From Marinobacter salinexigens (lineage in GTDB: Bacteria > Pseudomonadota > Gammaproteobacteria > Pseudomonadales > Oleiphilaceae): DNA of 64,000 nucleotides. The notes below the pieces were generated by a model that saw only the letters and a list, made by a program, of their open reading frames with translations, did no database searches and was not told the origin of the DNA. The stretch covers positions 434,001-498,000 of the forward strand of contig NZ_VTUU01000002.1 in NCBI RefSeq assembly GCF_008370345.1, given 5' to 3'. Below are positions 17,212-26,551 of the stretch, in pieces (positions within the stretch are counted from its first letter, which is position 1; the number at the start of each line of letters is the position of its first letter). The translations under genes and the position numbers were made by a program.

Positions 17212-18729
17212 ATGGCACTTCCGTTGTCACAGTTGCCAGTTGAAATCATCAGAGAAATCCGCGAACGGAAATGGCTGGCATATCTGATGTTTCTGGTGAT
17301 CAGTTTCACCATTCTTGGATTGGGGTTTGTCTGGCCTTACAAATACCAGTCCGAGGTTGTGATTTTTGTGGATGACAGCAACATCATTCAGCCGTTAATG
17401 AAAGGCAGTGCGGTCACAACTGAGGTTTCTGATACCACTACAGCTGCCAGGGAAATGCTGCTCACCCGCAAGGTCCTGGCCCTGGCTGCGGAAGACAAGG
17501 ATATTTTTTCAGATTCGGCGGCGGTAACACAGAACGTAATAGAGCAGCGAATCAGCGCTCTGCGTTCCGGGCTTTTCGTAAAACGTAGGGGGGGCAACTA
17601 CTTCACTATTGGGTATGAGTCCACTTCCCAGGCTGAGGCGTTTCGGGTGGCTCAGAAGCTCGCTCAGCTCTTCATTGCGGAGAGTAGTGAACGTAAGCGA
17701 ACCGAAAGCCGTGGCGCCTATGACTTTATCGACAGTCAGGTTAAAAGTTATGAACGGCAGCTTGCGGAAGTAGAACGCCGGCTGCAGGTTTTTTTATCTG
17801 GAAATGTTGATGGAACGGAAAGCGAGGCTAATGCCAGGATGGCGACGCTCAGGGGGCAGATAGAGCTTGCACAACTGGAGAGAGAGCAGCAGGTTACAAA
17901 GGCCCAATCTCTGAATCAGCAACTCAATGAGATCAGTCCGACAATACGTCGCGAGCAAACCGCTGACCAGTTCTCTGATCGAATTTCCTCACTTGAGGAA
18001 CAATTGGATTCGTTGAGACTGCGCTACCTTGATACCTACCCAGATATTGTGATCCTTCGCGAACAAATAGCTGAATTGAAACGCCAGCGTGCCAGGGCGC
18101 TGGCTGATGGCGAAGCGGTTACAGTCATTAGTGATGACGTTGATAATCCGCTATTTCGGGAACTGCGTGCTTCTCTGGCCAAAACGCGCACTGACATTCA
18201 AACGATTGATACTCGGATTAATTCGCTTACTCGGCTCCTTGCACAACAAGAGGCCCGAATGGAGCGTATTCAGGAGAATAAAACTGAGTACTCTGAATTA
18301 ACCCGGGATATGGAGGTCAATCGGCAGATTTATGATGACTTGCTCAAACGGAGAGAAAGAGCCCGAGTCTCTATGCATCTGGATGTGGAAGGCCAGGGGC
18401 TGAACTACCGAATTAACGAAGCTGCTCAGTACCCTTCTTCTCCAACCGGACCGAAATTCCCGATGTTTGCATTGAGCGGCCTGATTCTTGGAATTTTAGC
18501 GCCCTTTGGGGCCGCAGCTGGGCTTTTGCAAATCGATCCGCGAGTAAGGGCAAAGGAACAGCTTGAAGAGGACATCGGCCTTCCTGTTTTGATAGAGATC
18601 CCGGAAGTTCGCACTCCTTTTGAAAAGCGCCGTGATCGCCGCCTGACTAATATGGTGGTGTTTTGTTCAGTTATAACTGCAGTGGTCTACATTGTAATAG
18701 GTGTAGCGCGTGGGGTCGGGTATTTTTGA
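17212..18729 (+). CDS. Polysaccharide chain-length determinant (Wzz-like), exosortase-A system type
   Basis: 505 residues. Transmembrane helices lie near residues 22-42 and 410-435, with an extra hydrophobic segment at the C-terminus (about 480-500). A Wzz domain follows the first helix (YKYQSEVVIFVDDSN), and a long coiled coil runs between roughly 165 and 370 (ERQLAEVERRLQVF, LEEQLDSLRLRYLDTYPD). No kinase domain is fused, so the ATPase partner is the separate gene that overlaps its stop codon by one base. It sets polymer length and couples the inner-membrane complex to export. Confidence 0.9.
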   Translation: MALPLSQLPVEIIREIRERKWLAYLMFLVISFTILGLGFVWPYKYQSEVVIFVDDSNIIQPLMKGSAVTTEVSDTTTAAREMLLTRKVLALAAEDKDIFSDSAAVTQNVIEQRISALRSGLFVKRRGGNYFTIGYESTSQAEAFRVAQKLAQLFIAESSERKRTESRGAYDFIDSQVKSYERQLAEVERRLQVFLSGNVDGTESEANARMATLRGQIELAQLEREQQVTKAQSLNQQLNEISPTIRREQTADQFSDRISSLEEQLDSLRLRYLDTYPDIVILREQIAELKRQRARALADGEAVTVISDDVDNPLFRELRASLAKTRTDIQTIDTRINSLTRLLAQQEARMERIQENKTEYSELTRDMEVNRQIYDDLLKRRERARVSMHLDVEGQGLNYRINEAAQYPSSPTGPKFPMFALSGLILGILAPFGAAAGLLQIDPRVRAKEQLEEDIGLPVLIEIPEVRTPFEKRRDRRLTNMVVFCSVITAVVYIVIGVARGVGYF

Positions 18730-19631
18730 TGTCTGAATCGAACCGTCGTACCGAAAATGGCAACCGGGCAGGTAACGAAGAACCTGAGGTAACGGACCCT
18801 GCAAACGAGGTCACCAACCGGAACCCCTATTGGAACAAATCCTCCGGCGAGGTTGACGACCGCAAGGTTGCTTACTCCGATTGGCAGGATTCCCGCCTGT
18901 TGGTGCCGAGTTCGTTTGATCTCGGATCCGGGGCGGTTGATCGCTATGTCATCAGTAAGCAGATCGCCAAGATGCAGGAGCCGCGCACGCTCACATCGGA
19001 CGATCTGGATGAGCGCCGGATTATTTATCCCGAGTCCAAAAACAGGGCGTTGGTCAACCGCTTTCGAAGCTTGAGAACCAAGCTCCTCGAATTGTCGGGA
19101 GGCAACAACTTTACACTGGTGGTCAGTGGTGCCTGTGAGGGTTCAGGTTCCTCCTTCGTTGCCCTGAACCTCGCCGCTGCGTTTGCTTTCGATCAGGCTA
19201 AAACAGCGCTGATTATCGACTGCAACCTCCGTAATCCGACCATTCATTCCCGGCTCGACATCATTACCGACAGTGGGCTTACCGATTTCCTGGATGATCC
19301 TGATTACGACATCGCCCGGATTCTGTACCCAACGGGGATTCCCCGACTCCGATTGATTCCGGCGGGTAGTCAGCGGGAAAGCGCCGCTGAGTTCTTCACC
19401 TCGTTCAGAATGAAGCAGTTTATTCAGGCAGTACGTCGGCGCTATCCCGATCGATTCATCGTTATTGATACTGCCTCCGTTGATGAGAGCCCGGACGCAC
19501 GGATTCTGGCTGAACTGTGTGACTATTCAATGCTTGTGGTTCCGCATGGCAGGATGACTCCCGGGGCGGTTGAAGCCGCGGCCCAGTCCTTTGATCCGAA
19601 CAAATTTGTCGGGGCCGTGATCAATGGATAA
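18729..19631 (+). CDS. BY-kinase/ParA-like partner of the chain-length protein, degenerate Walker A
   Basis: 300 residues from ATG 18729, which overlaps the previous stop. The C-terminal two thirds has the CpsD/CapB tyrosine-autokinase fold: RFRSLRTKLLEL, then SGACEGSGSSFVALNLAAAF, ALIIDCNLRNPTIHSRL, GLTDFLDD, RLIPAG and IVIDTASVDESPDA. The invariant P-loop lysine is replaced by serine (S141 in G134-ACEGSGSS), and no C-terminal tyrosine cluster is present: the chain ends FVGAVING. It is therefore probably a nucleotide-poor or regulatory homologue rather than an active kinase. It overlaps the next gene by 8 nt. Confidence 0.82.
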   Translation: MSESNRRTENGNRAGNEEPEVTDPANEVTNRNPYWNKSSGEVDDRKVAYSDWQDSRLLVPSSFDLGSGAVDRYVISKQIAKMQEPRTLTSDDLDERRIIYPESKNRALVNRFRSLRTKLLELSGGNNFTLVVSGACEGSGSSFVALNLAAAFAFDQAKTALIIDCNLRNPTIHSRLDIITDSGLTDFLDDPDYDIARILYPTGIPRLRLIPAGSQRESAAEFFTSFRMKQFIQAVRRRYPDRFIVIDTASVDESPDARILAELCDYSMLVVPHGRMTPGAVEAAAQSFDPNKFVGAVING

Positions 19632-20901
19632 GGTTGTCCTGAAAAGGTTAGCGGCTTTGTCGTCGTTGGTTGCCTGCGGGAGTTTTTCGTTACCTGCAGC
19701 GGCGGAGCCGATTGCATATTCGATAGGCCTGGAAGAACGGTACACTGACAACGCCAAACAGGTAAGCAGCGGAGAAGAAAGCGATCTTGAGAGTCGGGTC
19801 AATTTCGGCATCAACTATAATTCCGATCCCGGTCGTTGCAATGGCTCGATTGCAGCAAAACTAGGCTATGGCCGCTGGCTTGATGATACCTACGATCCGG
19901 AAACTTACATTGACAGCGACCTGTTGGGTGATTGCCAGCTAGCCAATAACCTCTATTGGGATGTATCCAATCGTACCCGGGATGTTGTTCAGGACTCCCG
20001 GGGGGGGAATAACCCGGACAACACTTCCCGCAAGAATATTTTCAGTACCGGGCCCCGGTACATGATGCGTCTGTCGCCACAGGATACGCTCACATTGGAC
20101 GCGCGATTTGAGTCCACTAATTACGATGAGCCAGACGAAACGGACAGTGACCGGTACGTGGGCACTGCCGCATGGAATCACCTTCTCTCCAGTACCTTCT
20201 CCGGTGGTCTGAGCTTCCAGCTGGACCAGTCTGAAATGGATACCGGCCAGGAAATAGACCGCCAAACTGCAAACGTTAATTTTAATAAACGTTGGGTTTC
20301 CACGGTGGTCAGCGGGTCGGTTGGGGCGAGCAAGATCGAGAGTAGTTTTGCTGGCTTCAGTTCTGACAATAATGGAATGGTTTGGAGCTTGTTTTTAGAA
20401 AGGGAATTGAACTCTTCTTCAAGCATCACCCTTTCTGGCAGCCATCAACTTACAGACCAGACTTCCGACTACGATATTGTTTTCGCCGGATTGGTTTTCA
20501 ATGTTCAGGAAACCGAGGCAATCGAATTAACGGTAGTACGGGCGGCTTACCGAAACAACTTGTCTAATGGTGATACTTTCGAGCTTGGAGTGTCCTACGA
20601 CGTAACGGATTATTTGTCGTCTGGATATCAAGAAGATAGTTACGGTATTGATGCAAGCTACAACCGAAAGCTAACGAGCAGATTGAGAGGGCATGCATCT
20701 GGTTCCTTTAACTCAAATTCTTACAGTGATGACGATACGGACGACCAGACCGTGACGACTTCTCTTGGATTGCAGTACGACATGAGCCGCTCGCTCAGTA
20801 GTCGCCTTACAGTCGGACGGGAGGAGCGGATCAGCGACGTAACCTCCCGGGAATACGTCGAGCACTGGATTGTTCTCGGTGTGAATTACCGATTCCAATA
20901 A
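19624..20901 (+). CDS. Outer-membrane beta-barrel protein of the exosortase-A locus (TIGR03016-like)
   Basis: 425 residues. A signal peptide ends near AAAEP (residue 27), then repeated amphipathic strands continue to a C-terminal strand ending GVNYRFQ, with the aromatic residues typical of barrels. The opening (SIGLEERYTDNAKQVSSGEES) matches the PEP-CTERM-associated barrel family commonly found beside the chain-length gene. The likely role is secretion of the exopolysaccharide across the outer membrane. It begins inside the end of the kinase-like gene, indicating translational coupling. Confidence 0.85.
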   Translation: MDKVVLKRLAALSSLVACGSFSLPAAAEPIAYSIGLEERYTDNAKQVSSGEESDLESRVNFGINYNSDPGRCNGSIAAKLGYGRWLDDTYDPETYIDSDLLGDCQLANNLYWDVSNRTRDVVQDSRGGNNPDNTSRKNIFSTGPRYMMRLSPQDTLTLDARFESTNYDEPDETDSDRYVGTAAWNHLLSSTFSGGLSFQLDQSEMDTGQEIDRQTANVNFNKRWVSTVVSGSVGASKIESSFAGFSSDNNGMVWSLFLERELNSSSSITLSGSHQLTDQTSDYDIVFAGLVFNVQETEAIELTVVRAAYRNNLSNGDTFELGVSYDVTDYLSSGYQEDSYGIDASYNRKLTSRLRGHASGSFNSNSYSDDDTDDQTVTTSLGLQYDMSRSLSSRLTVGREERISDVTSREYVEHWIVLGVNYRFQ

Positions 20902-20947
20902 CGGCAACAATAAACAGGATTGTTGTTGACTCAAGGCCAGGGAAGCC

Positions 20948-21820
20948 ATGACAGACATTGCAAATGCTTTAACCATCGACGTAGAGGACTACTTTCAGGT
21001 CGCAGCACTGGCTGAAGCGGTGCAGCGAGACGATTGGTCGTCTATGGAATACCGGGTTGAAGCGAATACAGACCGCCTGCTCGCTATGTTCGCGGATCGT
21101 GATATTAAAGCGACCTTCTTCACTCTCGGATGGGTTGCCGAACGCTCCCCGGAACTCGTCAGGCGGATCCGTGATGGTGGCCATGAGATTGCCAGCCATG
21201 GTTACAGCCACCAACTAATCTACACCCAGACCCCCGACGTGTTCCGGGACGAGACCCGCCGATCCAAGCGGATTCTCGAAGATATCACCGGGGCGCCGGT
21301 TACCGGGTATCGCGCTGCAAGCTATTCGATTACTGCAAAATCCCGATGGGCGTTAGATATTCTCGCGGAGGAGGGCTTCACGTGGGACTCGTCTATTTTC
21401 CCAGTCCATCATGACCGCTATGGCATGCCAGGAACGCCTCGTTGGCCCCATCGCCTGAAAACAGATGAGGGCCATGAACTCGCGGAATTCCCGCTGAGTA
21501 CCCTGAAATTTCCCGGTTATACCTTGCCCATTGCAGGCGGAGGCTATTTCCGTCTTTTCCCTTATTGGTTCAGTCAATGGGGGCTCGGGCAGATCAATCG
21601 GCAGGGTCAACCTTTCGTATTCTACCTGCACCCCTGGGAAGTTGACCCGGGGCAACCAAGGCTGGACGTAAAATGGTTCTCACGTTTTCGCCATTACAAC
21701 AACCTTGACGTCTGCCAGGCCCGGTTGGACCGCCTGATCAATCATTTCAGCTTCACTACGATGAGCGAGGTTCTGGTCCAGCAGGGTGTGTTGGACTCCA
21801 CACAGGCGGGGAACGGTTAG
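20948..21820 (+). CDS. Polysaccharide deacetylase, exosortase-A system type (NodB + DUF3473)
   Basis: 290 residues. The NodB homology region holds the metal and catalytic signatures LTIDVEDYF, ATFFTLGWVAE, HEIASHGYSHQ and GYRAASYSI. The C-terminal part (WDSSIFPVHHDRYG, PIAGGGYFRLFPYW, FYLHPWEVDPGQPR) is the DUF3473 extension that marks XrtA-linked deacetylases. It should remove N-acetyl groups from the nascent polymer. No signal peptide is seen, as is usual for this subfamily. It is followed 2 nt later by a glycosyltransferase. Confidence 0.92.
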   Translation: MTDIANALTIDVEDYFQVAALAEAVQRDDWSSMEYRVEANTDRLLAMFADRDIKATFFTLGWVAERSPELVRRIRDGGHEIASHGYSHQLIYTQTPDVFRDETRRSKRILEDITGAPVTGYRAASYSITAKSRWALDILAEEGFTWDSSIFPVHHDRYGMPGTPRWPHRLKTDEGHELAEFPLSTLKFPGYTLPIAGGGYFRLFPYWFSQWGLGQINRQGQPFVFYLHPWEVDPGQPRLDVKWFSRFRHYNNLDVCQARLDRLINHFSFTTMSEVLVQQGVLDSTQAGNG

Positions 21821-21822
21821 TC

Positions 21823-22980
21823 ATGCTCATGGCGATATTCTGGTTATCGTTGCTTGCATTGGTATACATCTATATCGGTTACCCGATAGTCGCTCGCTTG
21901 CTTTCCAGCTTCGTTCGCTCCGACGTCAGACGGGACGACAGTTTCGAGCCGACGGTGACCATACTGATTGCTGCATACAACGAAGCGAACGACATCCGTG
22001 CAACCCTCGAGAACAAGCTGGCTCTGATTTATCCCTCGGACAAAGTTGAGATACTGGTTGTTTCTGATGAGTCTGATGACGGAACTGACGACATCGTCAG
22101 GGACATTGCTTTAACAGCAAAGATTCCCGTAAGGCTCCATCGACAGATTCCACGCCAGGGCAAGACGTCAGGCCTCAATCTTCTGGTCCCTATGGCTCAG
22201 GGGGACATCATCCTGTTCTCAGATGCTAACTCTGAATGGGACCCGAACGCATTACGGTGTCTCGTTCGGAACTTTGCAGACCCCCAGGTAGGTTACGTCA
22301 CCGGCAAGATGATTTACGTTAACGAGGACGGCAGCCTCGTGGGCGATGGCTGTAGCGCCTATATGAAATATGAAAACTGGTTGCGGGTGCAGGAAACCGG
22401 TTGCGGCTCTGTGGTTGGTGTCGATGGTGGCATCGATGCCATGAGGAAAGATTTATACCAGCCCCTAAGGAATGACCAGCTACCGGACTTCGTACAACCC
22501 CTGAAGGTTGTTGAACAGGGCTATCGGGTTGTTTATGAGCCTGAGGCGCTGTTGAGGGAGCATGCTCTGGCGGACGGCAGTAGTGAATTCAGTATGAGGG
22601 TAAGGGTCAGTCTCAGGGCCCTGTGGGCATTGAAGGATATGGCCCACCTGATGAATCCTGCCCGATTCGGATTGTTTGCGGCGCAGATGCTTTCTCATAA
22701 GTTGTTACGTTATCTCGCGTTTATACCGTTGATTACCTTCACGTTGGCCGCATTCCTTCTGGCGGGTAAAGGAGGGGTTTATACGCTCGCCGCCTTGGGC
22801 ATCGTGGTGTTCTACGGGCTGTCCTGGGCCGGCCGGATGAACGAGGAAAATGGCCGTGAGATGCCTGTCTATTACTCCATTCCGTATTACTTCATGCTGC
22901 TGAATATTGCTTCACTCAAGGCGACGTTAGCGTTTGCCAGGGGAGAGAAGAAAGTTATCTGGACTCCCCGGAAAGGCTAG
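21823..22980 (+). CDS. Membrane glycosyltransferase family 2 (cellulose-synthase-like)
   Basis: 385 residues. One N-terminal helix is followed by a GT-A domain (VTILIAAYNEANDI, ILVVSDESDDGTDD, LFSDANSEWDPNA with the DxN/D metal site) and a processive-type QxxRW-like stretch (SMRVRVSLRALWAL). Two or three C-terminal helices anchor it. It is likely an inner-membrane transferase adding a sugar to the lipid-linked repeat unit. The donor and linkage cannot be read. Confidence 0.85.
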   Translation: MLMAIFWLSLLALVYIYIGYPIVARLLSSFVRSDVRRDDSFEPTVTILIAAYNEANDIRATLENKLALIYPSDKVEILVVSDESDDGTDDIVRDIALTAKIPVRLHRQIPRQGKTSGLNLLVPMAQGDIILFSDANSEWDPNALRCLVRNFADPQVGYVTGKMIYVNEDGSLVGDGCSAYMKYENWLRVQETGCGSVVGVDGGIDAMRKDLYQPLRNDQLPDFVQPLKVVEQGYRVVYEPEALLREHALADGSSEFSMRVRVSLRALWALKDMAHLMNPARFGLFAAQMLSHKLLRYLAFIPLITFTLAAFLLAGKGGVYTLAALGIVVFYGLSWAGRMNEENGREMPVYYSIPYYFMLLNIASLKATLAFARGEKKVIWTPRKG

Positions 22981-22984
22981 CACT

Positions 22985-24109
22985 ATGAAAATCCTGCATC
23001 TTATTGACAGCGGCGGCCTGTACGGTGCTGAAAAAATGCTGCTCGCCCTTGTCCAGCAACAACAGCACCAGGGGTTGTCGCCGATGATTCTGAGTGCCGG
23101 TGAACCGGGAATTGGCGAAAAGCCCCTGGAAGCAGAAGCCCGGCGATTGCGATTACCAGTCATGCCCTGGCGCATGAGGCCGGGATTCAATCTGTCCGGC
23201 GCCAGAAAGGTACTGCGGTGGGCTCAGGAAAACGGATTTGAATTGCTTCATTCCCACGGATACAAATTCAACGTGCTCATGGGCATATGGCCACGTTCAT
23301 TTAGGCGGTTGCCGTTAATGGCAACGCTGCACGGATATGTTAAGGCGCCCCGATATACCAAGTCGTGGCTTTATGAACTCCTCGATCGAATGATATTGCC
23401 GCGCCTACACCAGATCATTGTGGTCTCTGAGACGATGAGAACTCAGATACCCCAGAGCCTGGCTTCATCCGGCAAGGTGTCGGTTATCGTAAACGGCCTT
23501 TCGACAGAAACCGTTCTTGAAGATAGCTGCCGCCCGGTTGGTGAACCTCTTAGTAGCTTTTTCAGCAAACATCGCCAGATTGTACTTGGTGTAGGTCGTC
23601 TATCCATGGAGAAGGGGTTTGATCGCCTGATCCAGGCCTTTCAGAGTATTAAACAGTCAGACCCCAAGGTGGGTCTGTTAATTGTGGGAGAGGGCAGGCA
23701 ACGCGAGGTGCTTGAACATCTCATCCACGAACTGGAACTCGACGACAACGTGCTCTTGCCCGGATACGTTGCCAACGTATCTGCTCTAATGGCAAAGGCA
23801 TCCGTACTTTGCCTACCCTCCCATACAGAAGGGTTACCGATAACCCTGCTGGAGGGAATGACAGTCGGAGTCCCGGTTGTTGTGTCATCCGTAGGAGAGA
23901 TGCCTTCAGTGCTGGGGCATGGCCAAGGAGGCGCTGTGTTGGAGGATCTTTCTGAGGGTTCCCTGGCTGGGGCACTGTCGGAGGCCATGGCGGGCAATCC
24001 AGGGGTACCAGAATCGATTGCATGGGCCAGGGAACGGGTTCAGAGCTGCTATTCTGATAAAGCAATGGCCGCGAATTATCTACAGGTATACAAGAAGGTG
24101 TTGTCGTGA
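22985..24109 (+). CDS. Glycosyltransferase family 4
   Basis: 374 residues from ATG 22985, chosen because it opens MKILHLIDSGGLYGAEKML, the standard GT-B N-terminus, 4 nt after the previous stop; the longer in-frame ORF would run back into that gene. The C-terminal GT4 domain shows VGRLSMEKGFDRLIQAF and LPSHTEGLPITLLEGM with the E-x7-E donor motif. Cytoplasmic. It overlaps the next gene by 4 nt (GTGA). Confidence 0.9.
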   Translation: MKILHLIDSGGLYGAEKMLLALVQQQQHQGLSPMILSAGEPGIGEKPLEAEARRLRLPVMPWRMRPGFNLSGARKVLRWAQENGFELLHSHGYKFNVLMGIWPRSFRRLPLMATLHGYVKAPRYTKSWLYELLDRMILPRLHQIIVVSETMRTQIPQSLASSGKVSVIVNGLSTETVLEDSCRPVGEPLSSFFSKHRQIVLGVGRLSMEKGFDRLIQAFQSIKQSDPKVGLLIVGEGRQREVLEHLIHELELDDNVLLPGYVANVSALMAKASVLCLPSHTEGLPITLLEGMTVGVPVVVSSVGEMPSVLGHGQGGAVLEDLSEGSLAGALSEAMAGNPGVPESIAWARERVQSCYSDKAMAANYLQVYKKVLS

Positions 24110-25206
24110 AGCTGGCAATTATTATGGATCAGTACAACAACCCTTTTGCCGGTACAGAAAGCCAGGTACTGAAGCTTGTTGAAGGCCTCAAAGCCGTAGG
24201 ATGGGATATCCGGTTTGCGGTATTCCGGGAAACCGGTTTTACCCGTAACGGTGATTTTCCCGTCAGCGTGGATCACCTCGGAGTAGGCAGTATCTCAAGC
24301 CCTGGGAGTTGGCTGGGTGTGTATCGGTATGCCAAAACGCTAAAACGGGAAGGCTTCGGCCTTGCTCACGTCTTTTTTAACGATGCTTCGGTAATTTGTC
24401 CGCCAATGATGCGGCTTGCCGGTTTAAGGACCATTATTTCCAGGCGGGACATGGGGTTCTGGTACAACACGCTCTACCTCAGGGCTTTGGGCGTGACAGG
24501 GCGCTTTGTCAGTGCCGCGGTGTGTAACAGCCAGGCGGTGGCGGACATTACCGGAAAAATGGAACACCTCAGCCCGGAAAAACTCCATGTTATCTATAAC
24601 GGGTACCCCGATGTGGAGGCAGCCCCGATAGAAAGCAATCCTGGGAAAGATCCCTTAAAACCCATTATTGGCCTGGTGGCGAACCTGCGCCCCATCAAGC
24701 GTATTGATGACCTGTTACGGGCCTGTGGTCTGCTCCGGGACCGCGGTTATAACTTCGAACTGACCATTGCTGGTGGCGGGAATCAGGAAAGTTACCGGGA
24801 ACTGGCTGAAGACCTGAATATCGGTGACAAGGTGACCTTCCTTGGAGGCGTAAGCAACCCTGAAGAGCACATACAACAGTTCGACGTTGCCGTTCTGTGC
24901 TCGGAAACTGAAGGGTTTTCTAACGCAATCATCGAATACATGAGGGCTGGAAAGCCAGTGGTATGTACGCGAACCGGGGGCAATCCGGAGATAGTGGCGG
25001 ATGGCGAAAACGGCTACCTGGTTCCCGTTGGCAATGTGGAAGCACTCGCGGATGCTATTGGCAGGCTAATGGATGATCCGGAATTAAGGACGAAGATGGG
25101 GAAGGCGGCACTGGCAACAATGGCTGGAAAATACTCAATGGCCAACATGATCCAACAGCACATTGACCTGTATGCACGGCTTCAGACCGGAGGTGCCAGG
25201 GCATGA
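24106..25206 (+). CDS. Glycosyltransferase family 4
   Basis: 366 residues starting with GTG 24106, coupled to the previous gene. The N-terminal domain begins IIMDQYNNPFAGTESQV. The GT4 domain contains LVANLRPIKRIDDLLRA and LCSETEGFSNAIIEYMRAGKPVV, the nucleotide-sugar binding motif. It is one of several GT4 enzymes assembling the repeat unit; specificity is unknown. It overlaps the next gene by 4 nt (ATGA). Confidence 0.9.
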   Translation: MKLAIIMDQYNNPFAGTESQVLKLVEGLKAVGWDIRFAVFRETGFTRNGDFPVSVDHLGVGSISSPGSWLGVYRYAKTLKREGFGLAHVFFNDASVICPPMMRLAGLRTIISRRDMGFWYNTLYLRALGVTGRFVSAAVCNSQAVADITGKMEHLSPEKLHVIYNGYPDVEAAPIESNPGKDPLKPIIGLVANLRPIKRIDDLLRACGLLRDRGYNFELTIAGGGNQESYRELAEDLNIGDKVTFLGGVSNPEEHIQQFDVAVLCSETEGFSNAIIEYMRAGKPVVCTRTGGNPEIVADGENGYLVPVGNVEALADAIGRLMDDPELRTKMGKAALATMAGKYSMANMIQQHIDLYARLQTGGARA

Positions 25207-26549
25207 TGGCATACTTGTCCAAGCATGTGTTTTACCCTTTATGGGATGCAAAAGATAAAAGCCGGAGACTGCAGGAATGGAAGCGTCTGGAAACCCAGCA
25301 GTGGTGGCCCAGAAAACGAGTGGAGGCCTACCAGAGGGAGCGCCTTACCGAGTTGGTTAACTATGCAGCGGTAAAAAGCCCTTACTACCGAGAAATTTTC
25401 AGTACTCATGGGATCAGCACGGGTAGCGCCGATAGCGTCGATCTGATGACATTTCGCCAGATTCCTGTGACCACCAAACACGATATACGGAACAATCTGA
25501 ACAGGTTCATAAGCGATGATTACCAGAAAAATCGACTGGTAAAAGCAAAGACCGGCGGATCTACCGGTGTTTCATTAGAACTCTACTTCGATGAGGAATG
25601 TCAGGAGTATCGGAACGCAGCCCAGTTACTTGCAGATCGCTGGTCTGGCTGGGATCTCGGTATGAAAAAGGCGTCGGTATGGGGGAATCCGCCGGTGCCC
25701 AAGGGTGTGAAACAGGTACTGCGGCACCACCTCCTGGATCGGACCATCTACCTGGACACCATGGACCTCAACCCGCAATCCATGGGGGCGTTCGTACAAC
25801 GCTGGCGAAGAGAGCATCCCGGCGCAGTATTTGGCCATGCTCACTCCATCTACATTTTTGCGAAGTATCTCGTTGATGAAGGGATTACGGACCTCCGGCC
25901 CGAAGGCATCGTGGCCACGTCGATGATGCTGCTTGAGCACGAACGCAAGGTGATTGAGCAGGCTTTTGACTGCAAGGTAACCAATCGCTATGGGTGTGAA
26001 GAGGTAGGCTTGATTGCCTGCGAATGTGAAGAGCATCAGGGCATGCACCTGAACATGCCCCATGTATACGTCGAATTTCTCGATGCGAATGACCAACCGG
26101 TTGCACCCGGAGAACCGGGTAAGATCGTGCTGACAGACCTCAACAACAGGGCGATGCCACTCATACGCTACCGGGTTGAGGATGTAGGGGTCTATTCTGA
26201 ACGAGTATGCGGGTGTGGGCGTGGCTTTCCCATGTTGGAGCGCCTGGAAGGGCGGGTTGCGGATTTCCTCAAGCTACCGAGTGGTGGGCAGGTTGCAGGC
26301 ATATCGTTGGTAGAACGAACGTTGACCAAGGTACCCGGTGTCGAACAGATGCAGCTTATTCAGGAATCGATCGACCAGGTCCTCATAAATCGTGTAAAGG
26401 GGCAGGAATACGACGTACATACAGATCCCAGCCTCATTTCCGCGTTGAGAGAGGTATTTGACGAACAAGTCGATCTGGTGATTCAGGACGTGGCATCCAT
26501 CCCCCAGGAAGCGTCGGGCAAGTACCGTTTTTCGATATGCAAGGTTTAA
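25203..26549 (+). CDS. PaaK/CapK-like adenylate-forming enzyme
   Basis: 448 residues of the phenylacetate-CoA-ligase-like family. The segments TGGSTGVSLELYFD (P-loop-like AMP site), NRYGCEEVGLIACEC and LTDLNNRAMPLIRYRVEDVG are the core adenylation motifs. The C-terminal AMP-binding subdomain is present. CapK-type members are common in capsule and exopolysaccharide loci, where they probably activate a carboxylic acid for acyl decoration of a sugar; the acid is not known. It is tightly coupled to GT genes on both sides, which supports a glycan role rather than aromatic catabolism. Confidence 0.85.
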   Translation: MMAYLSKHVFYPLWDAKDKSRRLQEWKRLETQQWWPRKRVEAYQRERLTELVNYAAVKSPYYREIFSTHGISTGSADSVDLMTFRQIPVTTKHDIRNNLNRFISDDYQKNRLVKAKTGGSTGVSLELYFDEECQEYRNAAQLLADRWSGWDLGMKKASVWGNPPVPKGVKQVLRHHLLDRTIYLDTMDLNPQSMGAFVQRWRREHPGAVFGHAHSIYIFAKYLVDEGITDLRPEGIVATSMMLLEHERKVIEQAFDCKVTNRYGCEEVGLIACECEEHQGMHLNMPHVYVEFLDANDQPVAPGEPGKIVLTDLNNRAMPLIRYRVEDVGVYSERVCGCGRGFPMLERLEGRVADFLKLPSGGQVAGISLVERTLTKVPGVEQMQLIQESIDQVLINRVKGQEYDVHTDPSLISALREVFDEQVDLVIQDVASIPQEASGKYRFSICKV

Positions 26550-26551
26550 AG

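Noticed and set aside
17217..17233. TGGCACTTCCGTTGTC as a sigma54 promoter
   Set aside because: Overlaps the first codons of the chain-length gene and has GT instead of GC at -12.
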